A stretch of 64,000 nucleotides of DNA from Terriglobia bacterium (GTDB taxonomy: Bacteria; Acidobacteriota; Terriglobia; JAJPHL01). The stretch spans positions 45,337 to 109,336 of the forward strand of contig JAJPHL010000039.1 of the NCBI GenBank assembly GCA_021325275.1, written 5' to 3'. Below are positions 44,586 to 53,784 of this stretch, piece by piece. The position numbers were made by a program, and so were the translations under genes. The notes below the pieces were generated by a model that ran no database searches, had not been told where the DNA came from, and was given only the letters and a program-made list of their open reading frames with translations. Position 1 is the stretch's first letter. Every line of letters begins with the position of its first letter.

Positions 44586-44597
44586 CGTTGTTGGTCA

Positions 44598-45503
44598 GTG
44601 AGTCTGCGAATTTCCGTACTCGGCAGCGGTAGCGGCGGCAATTGTACTTTGGTCGCCACGGAACGTACGCGCCTGCTGGTGGACGCCGGTTTCTCGCGGC
44701 GCGAAACCCTGAAACGCCTCGCCGCGCTCGGCGAATCGAGCGATCCGGTCGACGCCATCCTGATTAGTCACGAACACAGCGATCACATTGCAGGACTGGT
44801 GTCGCTGGTGAAGGGTTTTTCCAAACAGCGCATCGTTCCCGTTTACGTCACCGAAATCACGCGGCAGTCGATGATCTTCGAGGAAGACGAAGCGCCGAAG
44901 GCCGAGTATTACCGCGCCGCTGGGGCGTTTTCGGGTCCTGTGCCGATGGGGCCGCTGTTTGCACCACCGCCGCCTGCGCCCGCACCGCCGCCGGAAAAAA
45001 CGGCGCCGAAAATCGCCTTCGAGTTCATCCGTACCGGATCGCGTTTCATCATCGGCGATATTGAAGTGGACGCGTTCACGATTCCGCATGACGCCGCCGA
45101 TCCGGTGGCGTTCACGTTTCGCGCCGAAGGATTGCGCGCGGCCGTCTGCACGGATTTAGGTTACGTGCCGGAGTCGGTGAAGCATCAACTGTATGGATGC
45201 CAGATGCTGGTGCTGGAGTCGAACCACGATCTCGAGATGCTGAAGGTGGGGCCCTATCCGTGGCACATCAAGCAGCGCGTAATGAGTCGCACGGGGCATT
45301 TGTCGAATCTGGCGGTGGCGGATTTTCTAGAGCAGGAAATGGACGCCGCCACGCAAGTTTTGGTGCTGGCGCACCTGAGCGAGAACAACAACCACCCGGC
45401 GATCGCGCGCATGAGCGCCGAGCAAGCATTGCAAGCGCGTGGCGCGTCGCCGCGATTGATTCTGGCGGAGCAGAAAACGCCTACGGAGATGTTCAGGTTC
45501 TAG
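44598..45503 (+). CDS. MBL-fold metallohydrolase (WalJ/YycJ-like)
   Basis: This 301-residue metallo-beta-lactamase-fold hydrolase has the HxHxDH motif SHEHSDH (His58, His60, Asp62, His63) and the YycJ-type start LGSGSGGNCTLV. A Pro/Ala-rich insert around residues 115-135 distinguishes it from Bacillus YycJ. WalJ is connected to cell wall and replication coordination in Firmicutes; its role in Acidobacteriota is unknown. The start is a GTG. Confidence 0.87.
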   Translation: MSLRISVLGSGSGGNCTLVATERTRLLVDAGFSRRETLKRLAALGESSDPVDAILISHEHSDHIAGLVSLVKGFSKQRIVPVYVTEITRQSMIFEEDEAPKAEYYRAAGAFSGPVPMGPLFAPPPPAPAPPPEKTAPKIAFEFIRTGSRFIIGDIEVDAFTIPHDAADPVAFTFRAEGLRAAVCTDLGYVPESVKHQLYGCQMLVLESNHDLEMLKVGPYPWHIKQRVMSRTGHLSNLAVADFLEQEMDAATQVLVLAHLSENNNHPAIARMSAEQALQARGASPRLILAEQKTPTEMFRF

Positions 45504-45549
45504 GCGCGACGCCTTGCATGTTTCCCGTCTCTGGGCCATAGTTATCGTG

Positions 45550-45753
45550 ATGGACAAGACCATCCGCAGCTACAAGCACCTGGACGAAATGAAGGCAGAC
45601 GAGTACCGGGCGTGGCAGAAATTACCACCGCACGCGCGCCTGGACGCTGCCGCCGAACTCTCTATCAGCTTGTATCAGTTGAAGGAGCCGTCCAAGAATG
45701 TTCCCACCAGACTTCAAAGAACTCTTGTCCATCTTAAACGGCCGAAAGGTTAA
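45550..45753 (+). CDS. Small protein, candidate antitoxin-like partner of nucleotidyltransferase
   Basis: This 67-residue protein begins MDKTIRSYKHLDEMKADEYR and has Lys/Arg/Leu-rich helices. It resembles small proteins that I recall being encoded next to nucleotidyltransferase genes; I could not check this. Its last 56 bases overlap the next gene in another frame, so both are co-translated. No DNA-binding motif is obvious. Confidence 0.6.
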   Translation: MDKTIRSYKHLDEMKADEYRAWQKLPPHARLDAAAELSISLYQLKEPSKNVPTRLQRTLVHLKRPKG

Positions 45754-46165
45754 ATACCTTTTGATTGGTGGCTACGCGGTCTCTCTGCATGCGCAGCCTC
45801 GTGCCACAAAGGACATGGATCTGCTGGTTCGACCGGACAGAGAAAATGCGGCGGCTCTCTACGCCGCGTTGCGAGCGTTCGGCGCTCCACTGGACGGCGT
45901 CACCGCGGAATCCTTTATGGAAGCGGATACTTTTTTTCGAATGGGAGCGCCTCCCCAAATGGTCGACATTTTGCCAAACATCAGCGGTGTTGATTTTGAT
46001 CGCGCTTGGGAAAGGCGCGCGGAGATCGAGATTGACGCCACGACCGGCCTCCGAGTGCCAGTGATCTCCCGCATCGACTTGATCGCCGCGAAGATTGCCG
46101 CAGGAAGGCCGATAGACATGGCAGATGCGGTTGCCCTGCGAGAAGCAGCGGAAACTCCTAACTAG
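45698..46165 (+). CDS. Nucleotidyltransferase-fold protein (AbiEii/DUF6036-like)
   Basis: This 155-residue protein has the minimal nucleotidyltransferase motif: GGYAVSLHAQPRATKDMDLLV, with the GG(Y) helix and the DxD pair (Asp-Met-Asp), and a third acidic residue in VDILPN. It is consistent with MNT/AbiEii-type toxins or with small nucleotidyltransferases of unknown role. Together with the overlapping small gene it may be a type II or IV toxin-antitoxin pair. Its 3' end overlaps uvrC by 8 bp (convergent). Confidence 0.72.
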   Translation: MFPPDFKELLSILNGRKVKYLLIGGYAVSLHAQPRATKDMDLLVRPDRENAAALYAALRAFGAPLDGVTAESFMEADTFFRMGAPPQMVDILPNISGVDFDRAWERRAEIEIDATTGLRVPVISRIDLIAAKIAAGRPIDMADAVALREAAETPN

Positions 46166-47969
46166 TCGGCGCCGCGCTTTCGCGAATCGCCCTGGCGACC
46201 TTCGCACCCGCGATTTTCGCGAGTTCCTCTTCCGCCGCGCTCCTCACACGTTCGACACTCCCGAAATACTCGAGCAACTTGCGCGCCGTTTTTTCTCCCA
46301 CGCCGTCGATTGCCAACAACTCCGTGGTGATCCGCGACTTCGCGCGCCGCTGACGGTGGAAGGTCACGGCAAAGCGGTGCGCTTCGTCGCGGACCATTTG
46401 CACCAAGTGCAGCACGGGCGAATGGCGATCCAAACGAATCGGTTCGGACTCCTGGCCGGGAACAAACAGCAATTCCTCTTTCTTCGCCAGCGACGCGATC
46501 GGTTGATTGATCACGCCCAGCGCGTCGAGCGCGTCTTGCGCGGCGTGAAGTTGTCCCACGCCGCCGTCGATGAGGATTAGTCCAGGGAACGGCGTATTCT
46601 CCTCGAGCAAACGCTTGTAACGCCGTCCGACCACTTCGCGCATTGACGCGAAGTCGTCGTTGCCCGCCACGGTCTTGATGATGAACTTGCGATATTCGCC
46701 CTTGCGCATCTTCCCGTCTTCCCACACCACCATCGACGCCACTTGATCGACGCCCTGGGTGTGCGAAATATCAAAGCACTCGATGCGCTTCGGCAGTTCG
46801 GGCAGTCCCAGCGCTTCTTGCAGCGCTTCCATCACCGCGCGCGCGGCCGGTTTGTGCACGCGGAAGCGTTGCTCAAAGGAATGCTGCGCATTTTTCTCGA
46901 CCAACTCGAGAAACGCCCGCTTCGGTCCGCGCTGCGGCGTGAGGATTTCTACTTTCGTGCCTTTCTTTTCCGATAGCGTTTCTTCCAGCAGCCCGCTTTC
47001 CTCGAAATCCACGGGAACATGAATCTGCGACGGAATGAACGGCTGATCGAGATAAAGCTGCTTAATGAGCGACGCGAAGAATTCCGAAGTATCGAGATCG
47101 TCATCGCCCGCCGGCAATTCTTCCCAGAAGAACTCGCGGCGATCCACCATGCGTCCGTTGCGCACGTGGAACAGATTCACCGCGGCGAGCGCGCCTTCGC
47201 GGTGCCAACCGAGAACGTCGGCATCGCGGCCTTCGACGGCCGCTATTTTCTGGCGTTCCTGCAGATCGCCGACCGTACTGATGAGATCGCGCAGGCTGGC
47301 CGCGTGTTCGAATTCCTGCGCGCTGGATGCCGCGTCCATGCGCGCGCGCAAGGTTTTCGCGAGATCGCCGGCGCGTCCTTCGAGGAAAAGCCGCGTGTCG
47401 GCGGCGGCTTGCGCGTAGGCGGCGTCGGTGGTGAGTCCCGGGACGCAGGGGCCGAGGCAGCGATGAATGTGATATTGCAAGCAGGGGCGCGGATGCGCGC
47501 GAGTAAGGTCGACCGTGCACGACGGCACGAGAAAATGCTTGTGAATGAAATGGACGATGCGGTACGCAAGGTTTGCGGGAAAGTACGGACCGTAATACTC
47601 CGAGCCGTCCTTACGCAGGCGTCGCGTCACGTAGACGCGCGGGAATTGTTCCTTCGTAAGCTTGATATAGGGATACGTTTTGTCGTCGCGCAACAGAATG
47701 TTGTAGCGCGGCTGGTGTCGCTTGATCAGATTGTTCTCGAGCGCCAGCGCCTCGCGCTCGTTGTCGACGACTATGTAGCGAACGTTTGTCGCGTCGCGCA
47801 TCAAGCTGCCGGTCTTGATATCGGCCAGGTGATCGGCGGAAAAATACGAGCGCACCCGATTGCGCAGCGACTTCGCTTTGCCGACGTACACGATCGCGCC
47901 GCGCGCGTCTTCGAACATGTAGACGCCGGGATCGAGCGGAATGTCGGCGATGATTTCCTGCGGGACCAT
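46158..47969 (-). CDS. uvrC: Excinuclease ABC subunit C
   Basis: UvrC makes both cuts in nucleotide excision repair. It has the N-terminal GIY-YIG domain (PGVYMFEDARGAIVYVGKAK), a UVR/coiled-coil region (about 200-240), the RNase H-like domain with ECFDISHTQG, and C-terminal helix-hairpin-helix motifs (IDGVGEKTARKLLEYFG). At 603 residues it is full length. Its start is 22 bp downstream of a small hypothetical gene. Confidence 0.96.
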   Translation of the reverse strand: MVPQEIIADIPLDPGVYMFEDARGAIVYVGKAKSLRNRVRSYFSADHLADIKTGSLMRDATNVRYIVVDNEREALALENNLIKRHQPRYNILLRDDKTYPYIKLTKEQFPRVYVTRRLRKDGSEYYGPYFPANLAYRIVHFIHKHFLVPSCTVDLTRAHPRPCLQYHIHRCLGPCVPGLTTDAAYAQAAADTRLFLEGRAGDLAKTLRARMDAASSAQEFEHAASLRDLISTVGDLQERQKIAAVEGRDADVLGWHREGALAAVNLFHVRNGRMVDRREFFWEELPAGDDDLDTSEFFASLIKQLYLDQPFIPSQIHVPVDFEESGLLEETLSEKKGTKVEILTPQRGPKRAFLELVEKNAQHSFEQRFRVHKPAARAVMEALQEALGLPELPKRIECFDISHTQGVDQVASMVVWEDGKMRKGEYRKFIIKTVAGNDDFASMREVVGRRYKRLLEENTPFPGLILIDGGVGQLHAAQDALDALGVINQPIASLAKKEELLFVPGQESEPIRLDRHSPVLHLVQMVRDEAHRFAVTFHRQRRAKSRITTELLAIDGVGEKTARKLLEYFGSVERVRSAAEEELAKIAGAKVARAIRESAAPTS

Positions 47970-47991
47970 TGCTTTATATAAACGCGCGAAC

Positions 47992-48321
47992 CTAGGGAAG
48001 CCGCGATGGGAGGTCGCTCAACTTGCTGCGCCGAATCACGCGCCCGATCAGTGAATCTTCGGCTTCGAGAAGACACTTGGCCTCCGCGAAATCCGGATCG
48101 GAACGGTTCAACGTACTAGCCCAGTTCAGCAGCACGGCCATTTTCCCTTCAAAGTCGCCCTCCGGCCACGGGCTCGGCTTGACTATAAAGCGGCCAGACT
48201 TGTAGTGCTCAGAACCAAACAAGCGGTTCTTGTCGGAGTCATAGAGTGAGGAGTCGGTCTCCTTATAAGCGGCGTAGTTCATGCCGTCCACGATCGCTCG
48301 GCGAGCCTCGTCCAGGGTCAT
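47992..48321 (-). CDS. Hypothetical protein, 109 residues
   Basis: I do not recognise this protein. It is acidic and mostly helical in appearance, with no signal peptide or membrane segment; conserved-looking features are a Trp/Pro-rich stretch (KPSPWPEGDFEGKMAVLLNW) and a C-terminal Arg-rich helix. I chose the ATG at 48321 over one at 48354, whose extra residues are unconvincing. It sits between uvrC and the ceramidase-like gene. Confidence 0.5.
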   Translation of the reverse strand: MTLDEARRAIVDGMNYAAYKETDSSLYDSDKNRLFGSEHYKSGRFIVKPSPWPEGDFEGKMAVLLNWASTLNRSDPDFAEAKCLLEAEDSLIGRVIRRSKLSDLPSRLP

Positions 48322-48355
48322 ATAAGTATGATACCCGGTACCGTACGGCGACAAA

Positions 48356-49069
48356 TCAGGCTGGTTCGACCGACTGCTGGCGCGCGACCATACGCACGAT
48401 TTCGTAGCAAGCCCACGCCGCCGCCAGATGTTTCAGCGTGTGTCCGCTCACGATTTCCCCTAACGCGTACACTTGCGCGTCAGCGGCTTCCAGAATCTTG
48501 GCCACCACATACCATCCGAGAATCAACACATAGGGCGTCACCGGCCTTTGGCGTGACGGAAACAGCGCAACCATCGCAGCAATCAAAACGAGCGGACCAA
48601 ACTGCACGAGAACATAGGGGCGCAAATCGTCCCTCGCCTGCCAGTAAATGACGCTGCCCGCGCCGAGGCATAGCAGCGGCGTAAGCCATAGCATCGCGGC
48701 GCGTTCGGAAATGCGCTCGGCGATGACGGCGTCCAGCAAGCCCATGAAACCGACGGCCATTGGCAGACGATCCCAAACCAGGGTGGCGTTGTTCGGATTC
48801 AAGTGATACCAAGCCGAACCGAAGGCCGTGAGCGCGATGCCCGCGAAACAGAAGTAGAAACCTGTCTCCCGTGGGCGCAGGCGCAATCCCAAGACGCCAA
48901 TCAGTAAGAACGGCACGTTCGAGAGGACGTCGAGTGCGTTGGGAACACCTAACATCGCGCGCGTGTCCGCGAAATGGTGATAGGCGGGATCCTGCGGAAG
49001 GCGCGGAACGAGCGCTGTGATGAGAGCCAGCGCGACGGCGATCGCAATCGGGATGTACTTACGATTCAC
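48356..49069 (-). CDS. Alkaline ceramidase-like (CREST superfamily) membrane hydrolase
   Basis: This 237-residue protein has about seven hydrophobic segments. It shows the CREST signature of membrane zinc hydrolases: SxxxH in GSAWYH, the Asp in VWDRLP and HxxxH in SGHTLKHLAA. Alkaline ceramidases split ceramide into sphingosine and fatty acid; bacterial members are rare and uncharacterised, so the substrate may be another amide lipid. It is divergent from the flavoprotein gene with only 21 bp between start codons. Confidence 0.78.
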   Translation of the reverse strand: MNRKYIPIAIAVALALITALVPRLPQDPAYHHFADTRAMLGVPNALDVLSNVPFLLIGVLGLRLRPRETGFYFCFAGIALTAFGSAWYHLNPNNATLVWDRLPMAVGFMGLLDAVIAERISERAAMLWLTPLLCLGAGSVIYWQARDDLRPYVLVQFGPLVLIAAMVALFPSRQRPVTPYVLILGWYVVAKILEAADAQVYALGEIVSGHTLKHLAAAWACYEIVRMVARQQSVEPA

Positions 49070-49090
49070 TTTCGGGAGTAAATTGTAATC

Positions 49091-50617
49091 GTGAAAGTCA
49101 CCCGACGCAAATTCCTAGCGACCGGATCCTCTGCCGCGATTGTCGGACTCTCTCCCAAAACCGATGCGCCAATCGCCGGCGGATTTGTGTTCGAATCGCA
49201 GCAGTGGGGACATCGCCTGCGCGATCATTCGCAATTTCCCGCGGTGCGCACGCAGGTGAAGTCGCCGGTGATCATCGTCGGCGGCGGCATCGCGGGACTC
49301 TCGGCGGCGTGGCGCCTGGAGAAAAAGGGTTTTCGCGATTTTCTGTTGATCGAGGCCGAACAGGGCGCGGGCGGCAACGCGCGCTGGGGAGAAAACGAAG
49401 TCAGCGCGTATCCGTGGGCCGCGCACTACTTGCCGGTGCCCAATCGGCGCGCAGAATACGTGCGCGAGCTGTGCGAAGAGTTCGGACTCCTCTCCGCCGA
49501 CGGCCAATGGGACGAAATGCATCTCTGCCATTCGCCGCAGGAGCGTCTGTTCATCTATGGACGCTGGCAGGAAGGCATCGAACCGTCGGTCGGATTGCAG
49601 GACGCCGATCGCGCCGAGTTTCGCCGCTTCGACGACCGCATGCAGGAGTTCCGCGCGTCCGGACGTTTTCAGATTCCCATGGAACTCGGCGAGAAATCAT
49701 CGTTGCTCGATCGAGTGTCGTTGGCCGATTGGATGCGCCAGGAAAAATTTCACTCGCGCTACTTGAATTGGTACGTGAACTACTGCTGCCGCGACGACTA
49801 CGGCGCGATGTCCGGCGACGTCTCCGCGTGGGCCGGCGTTCATTACTTCGCGGCGCGGGCGCATGAAGAAAAAGGACCGCTGGTGTGGCCTGAAGGCAAT
49901 GGCTGGATCGCGCGGCGGCTCATCGCCAAGTTGCGGCGCTACATTCGCGCGGGTGCGCCGGTGCACCGCGTGGCGAAACGCGGCCGCGGATGGTCGGTTT
50001 TTTCCGGCGACACCGAGTATCTCGCCGACGCCGTGATCTTCGCCGCGCCAACCTTCACCGCAGCCTATGTCGTGGAAGACGCGGCACGGGTCGACTTCAC
50101 GTACTCGCCATGGCTCACCGCAAATCTCACGCTCGATCGTTTGCCGCGCGAGGCCGCACCCGGCCGCGGCATGCCCCGCTGCTGGGACAACGTGATTTTC
50201 GAATCGCCGGCCTTGGGATATGTCGACAACATGCATCAAAGTTTGCGCACTCACATCGACCGCGATGTTTGGACGTTCTACTGGGCGCTGGTCAACGGCT
50301 CGCCCGCCGAAAACCGGCGCGTTTTGCTCTCAACGGATTGGAATGCGTGGAAGGAAATGATCCTCACCGACCTGGAACGCGCGCATCCCGACATTCGCCA
50401 ATGCGTTTCGCGCATCGACATTTTGCGATTAGGCCATGCCATGGCGCGACCCGTACCGGGATTCCTGGAGTCCGCCGCGCGAAAGCGGACCATCCAAAAC
50501 GCGGGCACGTTTTTCTACGCGAACTCCGACCTCAGTGGATTTTCGATTTTTGAGGAAGCGCAATATCGCGGGGTGCGGGCGGCGGACAAAGCGATGCGTT
50601 TACTGGGAGCACTTTGA
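49091..50617 (+). CDS. Tat-exported FAD-dependent amine oxidase-like protein
   Basis: This 508-residue flavoprotein has a twin-Arg motif at the start (TRRKFLATG) as part of a short Tat-like signal. The FAD-binding motif VIIVGGGIAGLSAAWRLE begins about residue 60, and GGNARWG may be the second FAD contact. The family includes amine oxidases and protoporphyrinogen oxidase-like proteins. The start is a GTG after GGGAG. Its C-terminal segment contains YANSDLSGFSIFEEAQYRG, which contacts FAD in related enzymes. It is followed at once by an inverted repeat. Confidence 0.82.
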   Translation: MKVTRRKFLATGSSAAIVGLSPKTDAPIAGGFVFESQQWGHRLRDHSQFPAVRTQVKSPVIIVGGGIAGLSAAWRLEKKGFRDFLLIEAEQGAGGNARWGENEVSAYPWAAHYLPVPNRRAEYVRELCEEFGLLSADGQWDEMHLCHSPQERLFIYGRWQEGIEPSVGLQDADRAEFRRFDDRMQEFRASGRFQIPMELGEKSSLLDRVSLADWMRQEKFHSRYLNWYVNYCCRDDYGAMSGDVSAWAGVHYFAARAHEEKGPLVWPEGNGWIARRLIAKLRRYIRAGAPVHRVAKRGRGWSVFSGDTEYLADAVIFAAPTFTAAYVVEDAARVDFTYSPWLTANLTLDRLPREAAPGRGMPRCWDNVIFESPALGYVDNMHQSLRTHIDRDVWTFYWALVNGSPAENRRVLLSTDWNAWKEMILTDLERAHPDIRQCVSRIDILRLGHAMARPVPGFLESAARKRTIQNAGTFFYANSDLSGFSIFEEAQYRGVRAADKAMRLLGAL

Positions 50618-50736
50618 CACAGAGCGCACTGAGAACACGGAGCACACAGAGAAAAACAGAACCGAATCTCATTCATTTGGTTTCTCTGTTTGCTCTGCGT
50701 TCTCTGTGTACTCTGCGTTCTCTATGTGCTCTGCGT
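50616..50736. repeat. Long imperfect inverted repeat of the CACAGAG family (copy d)
   Basis: It begins inside the flavoprotein stop codon and ends 14 bp before the kinase stop on the other strand, so it fills the convergent gap. Left-arm units such as GACACAGAGCGCACTGAG pair with right-arm units such as CTCTATGTGCTCTGCGTC; the first 36 bases of each side align with about nine differences, several of them G-T pairs. Both transcripts would carry the structure. Confidence 0.75.
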
Positions 50737-50750
50737 CAAGATGGCGTGGC

Positions 50751-53700
50751 CTATTGCGCCCCTAGCAATTTCCGCGCGTCGGCCACCACATCCAGATTGC
50801 CCGGTGGAAGCGCGGTGTGTTTGTCGGCGGGCACGGCGGCCAAACGTTCTTCCGCACGCCGCAATTCCTCGCGAGCTTGTTTCAATCGCTGCTCGCGCAG
50901 GTCGGCGGAAACTCCCGGCGCGCTTCCCAAACGATACAGGGCCACGGCCTGTACACCCAGGCAGCGCGCCCAGCGCAACGCGTGGCGCACGTCGTTGGGG
51001 TGCGAGTTGTACAGTTGTTCCGCTTCCTTCCTTGCCGCTTGCAGATGTGGCAGGGCCGCGGTGTCGCCGGATTGCGCCATCAGCATCGCCGCTCGCATGT
51101 GCGCCTCGATGAAATTCGTCGTCGTGGTGGCGTCGGTAGGATCGTGCTGCATCGACTTTTCCGCCGCGGTGACTTCTTTCAAATACGTCGCCAGCGCCTC
51201 GGATTTGCGCCCCAACGCGTCCTGCGCATCTCCCACCAACTCGATCGCCGCGGTGTAGTAGCGCACGTAAATACGATTATTGGGGTCCTTCGCGATCAAT
51301 CGTTCCAGGCCGGCCGCGGATTTTTCGAGATCCGGCAGCGCGCCCGCCGCGTCGCCCTGACCCAATCGAAAACCGCCGAGGCGCCCGGCGCTCATGGCGG
51401 CGTCCATCTGAGCGGTGCTGTTTTGCGCGTCGCCGGCGGAGGCATCGGCGATGCGGCTCATTTTCTCGTACGCCGCCATCGCGCCTTGCCGATCGCCGAG
51501 ATTCGGCAATTGCGGATTGCCGAGCACGTCGCCTAAGTGACTATAAGCGAGCATCAGCAGCCGCGTGCGAACCGCATCGTGCGGGTACTTGGCTTCGGTT
51601 GCTTCGAGAATCGCAATCTCGTCTTGATAGGCCTGTTTCGACTCCGGCAAGCGAGCCAAACGGCCCACGATTCGCCCCTTGGACGAAAGTTCGGCGGCGC
51701 GCCAACTCGGAAAATCGGCGTTGTCGGGATGAAGCTGGGTCATGCGCGACAGCAACGGTTCGTTTTCCGCGATGTTCTGGAGAGCCTTTTGCGGTTGCGA
51801 GTCGACCAGCGCGTGCGTATATCCCGTCACGATGTTGGCCGTGAGCTTGTCGAAGCGGAGGTCGCCTTCGTGACTCTTCAGGGCAAGTCTTGCGTAGTGC
51901 ACCGCTTTTTCCCACTGATCGATCGCTTCGGTCGCCGATCCGGTGTCCATCAGCACTTCGCCCATGCGGCGGTGCACGTCCATCTTGGCCAACAAATCTT
52001 CGCCCTGCGAATTGGGCGGAAGCGCGTCCACCATCGCCATTGCCTTGCGATAGTTGTCCATGGCCGCTTTGGTGTCGCCCAGATTCGCCGCTTGCGGATT
52101 CCCTAACAAATCGCCGTAGCGCATGTAAGCCGACGCCAAATCGCTGTGAATTTGTCCGCTGCTCTCGGCTTGCTGGGCGAGTTTGTCGAGTGCGGCGATT
52201 CCGCGATCCACCATGCGGCGGCGCAGCGCGAGCGTTCCGGGATAGTCGGCCAAGGCGTCGTTGAAATCGAACAGATAGGAATCGGAAAGTGTGCGGGCTT
52301 CTTCGAATCCCTGCTCGGCGTTTTTGCGTTGCCTGACCGCTTCGCGGCGCGCATCTTCGGCTTCCTTCAGCGCCGCCTCGGCGCGGGCCGTGGCGACCCT
52401 CGCCTCGCCTGCGTTGGCCGCGGCTTGCGCGGCGTTGCGCTCGGCGGCCGCCGCGTTCACTTCGGCGCGGGCGCGTTCTCGCTCCGCCGCTTGACGCTGC
52501 ACGTCGGCCCAACGCGCTTCGGTCCGCGTCACTGCGATCACGCCCACCAGACTCGCGAAGATCGCCGCGACCGCCGCGGCGGCCAGGCGATTGCGCCATA
52601 CAAATTTGCTCAAGCTGTAGATTTGCGATCCGGCGCGCGCGCGCACCGGGAGTCCATCGAGATAGCGGCGCAATTCCTCGTCGAGGTCTTGTGCGGTGCG
52701 ATAACGCCGCGAGACATCCTTGGCCATCGCCTTCAGGACGATGGTGTCGAGATCGCCGGCCAGTTCGCGGCGCAGCGCGGGATTTCGTTCGCTCGGGGGA
52801 ATCACGTCAAGAGCGCAGATCACGCGTTCCACTTGCCGCGAAGCCAGTCCTTCGAGCTGATGCGGCAATTCGCCGGTGAGCAACTGATAGAGGACCGCGC
52901 CGAGGCTGTAGACATCGGTGGCCGTCGTGACAGCCTCGCCGCGAATCTGCTCGGGACTGGCGTAATCGGGCGTCAGCAAGCGGCCGAACCCGGTGGTCCC
53001 CGTCGGCGTGGAAGCGGGCTCGCCGTTGGAATCGGTGGACCGCGACGCGGCCGGCGCGGGCGCGTCTTCCAGCAATCGCGCGATTCCAAAATCGAGCAGT
53101 TTTGGCGTGCCGTCGGCGGCGATCAGAATGTTGCTGGGCTTTAGATCGAGGTGTACCACCAGATTCTGGTGCGCGTACGACACCGCTTCCAGAACGCCAC
53201 GGAAAAGTTGCAGACGCTGGCGGACGCTTAGTCCTTTGGCGCGCGCGTACTTGTGGATCGGCTGGCCTTCCACGTATTCCATGACGAAATACGGCAGGCC
53301 TTCGCTCGTGGTGCCGCCGTCGAGCAGTTTGGCGACGTAGCGATGGTCGAGGCTGGCAAGAATCTGGCGCTCGCGGCGGAAACGTTCGAGGACGGTGGCG
53401 GCGGCCATGCCGGTCTTGGCCACTTTGATCGCCACTTGCATGTGAAATTCCTGGTCGGCGCGAGACGCCCGATAGACCAAACCCATTCCGCCTTGGCCGA
53501 TCTGTTCGACCACGCGGTAGTGGCCGATGCGATCGCCTTGCCGCGGCGGACACGCCACCAGGACCGCCGCGCGGCGCACGCGATCGGCGATCGGCGAAGA
53601 ATCCTCGGGCGTTTCCGGTCCCGTGTGCGGATCGCTGCCCAGCAGCGACTCCACTTCCCAGCGCAAGGCGTTGTCGGAGCCGCAGGCTTCGTAGAGAAAC

Positions 53701-53777
53701 TGCTGGCGCTCGCTCTCGGGACGATCGAGGGCGGCGTGAAACAATTCCTCGAGCAGTTGCCAGCGTTCTTGGGTCAT
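50751..53777 (-). CDS. Ser/Thr protein kinase with membrane segment and TPR-rich C-terminus
   Basis: This 1008-residue protein has a kinase domain (about residues 86-365) with the Gly-rich loop IGQGGMGLVYRA, VAIKVAK (Lys), HLDLKPSN (HxD) and DFGIA. A transmembrane helix (LAAAAVAAIFASLVGVIAV, about 395-415) follows a Pro-rich linker, then an Ala/Glu/Arg coiled coil and a long array of TPR-like helices. The N-terminal 60 residues resemble the small helical unit often found before such kinases. It lies 7 bp downstream of the sigma-factor gene and is probably in its operon. Confidence 0.92.
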   Translation of the reverse strand: MTQERWQLLEELFHAALDRPESERQQFLYEACGSDNALRWEVESLLGSDPHTGPETPEDSSPIADRVRRAAVLVACPPRQGDRIGHYRVVEQIGQGGMGLVYRASRADQEFHMQVAIKVAKTGMAAATVLERFRRERQILASLDHRYVAKLLDGGTTSEGLPYFVMEYVEGQPIHKYARAKGLSVRQRLQLFRGVLEAVSYAHQNLVVHLDLKPSNILIAADGTPKLLDFGIARLLEDAPAPAASRSTDSNGEPASTPTGTTGFGRLLTPDYASPEQIRGEAVTTATDVYSLGAVLYQLLTGELPHQLEGLASRQVERVICALDVIPPSERNPALRRELAGDLDTIVLKAMAKDVSRRYRTAQDLDEELRRYLDGLPVRARAGSQIYSLSKFVWRNRLAAAAVAAIFASLVGVIAVTRTEARWADVQRQAAERERARAEVNAAAAERNAAQAAANAGEARVATARAEAALKEAEDARREAVRQRKNAEQGFEEARTLSDSYLFDFNDALADYPGTLALRRRMVDRGIAALDKLAQQAESSGQIHSDLASAYMRYGDLLGNPQAANLGDTKAAMDNYRKAMAMVDALPPNSQGEDLLAKMDVHRRMGEVLMDTGSATEAIDQWEKAVHYARLALKSHEGDLRFDKLTANIVTGYTHALVDSQPQKALQNIAENEPLLSRMTQLHPDNADFPSWRAAELSSKGRIVGRLARLPESKQAYQDEIAILEATEAKYPHDAVRTRLLMLAYSHLGDVLGNPQLPNLGDRQGAMAAYEKMSRIADASAGDAQNSTAQMDAAMSAGRLGGFRLGQGDAAGALPDLEKSAAGLERLIAKDPNNRIYVRYYTAAIELVGDAQDALGRKSEALATYLKEVTAAEKSMQHDPTDATTTTNFIEAHMRAAMLMAQSGDTAALPHLQAARKEAEQLYNSHPNDVRHALRWARCLGVQAVALYRLGSAPGVSADLREQRLKQAREELRRAEERLAAVPADKHTALPPGNLDVVADARKLLGAQ

Positions 53778-53784
53778 TGTGGCG

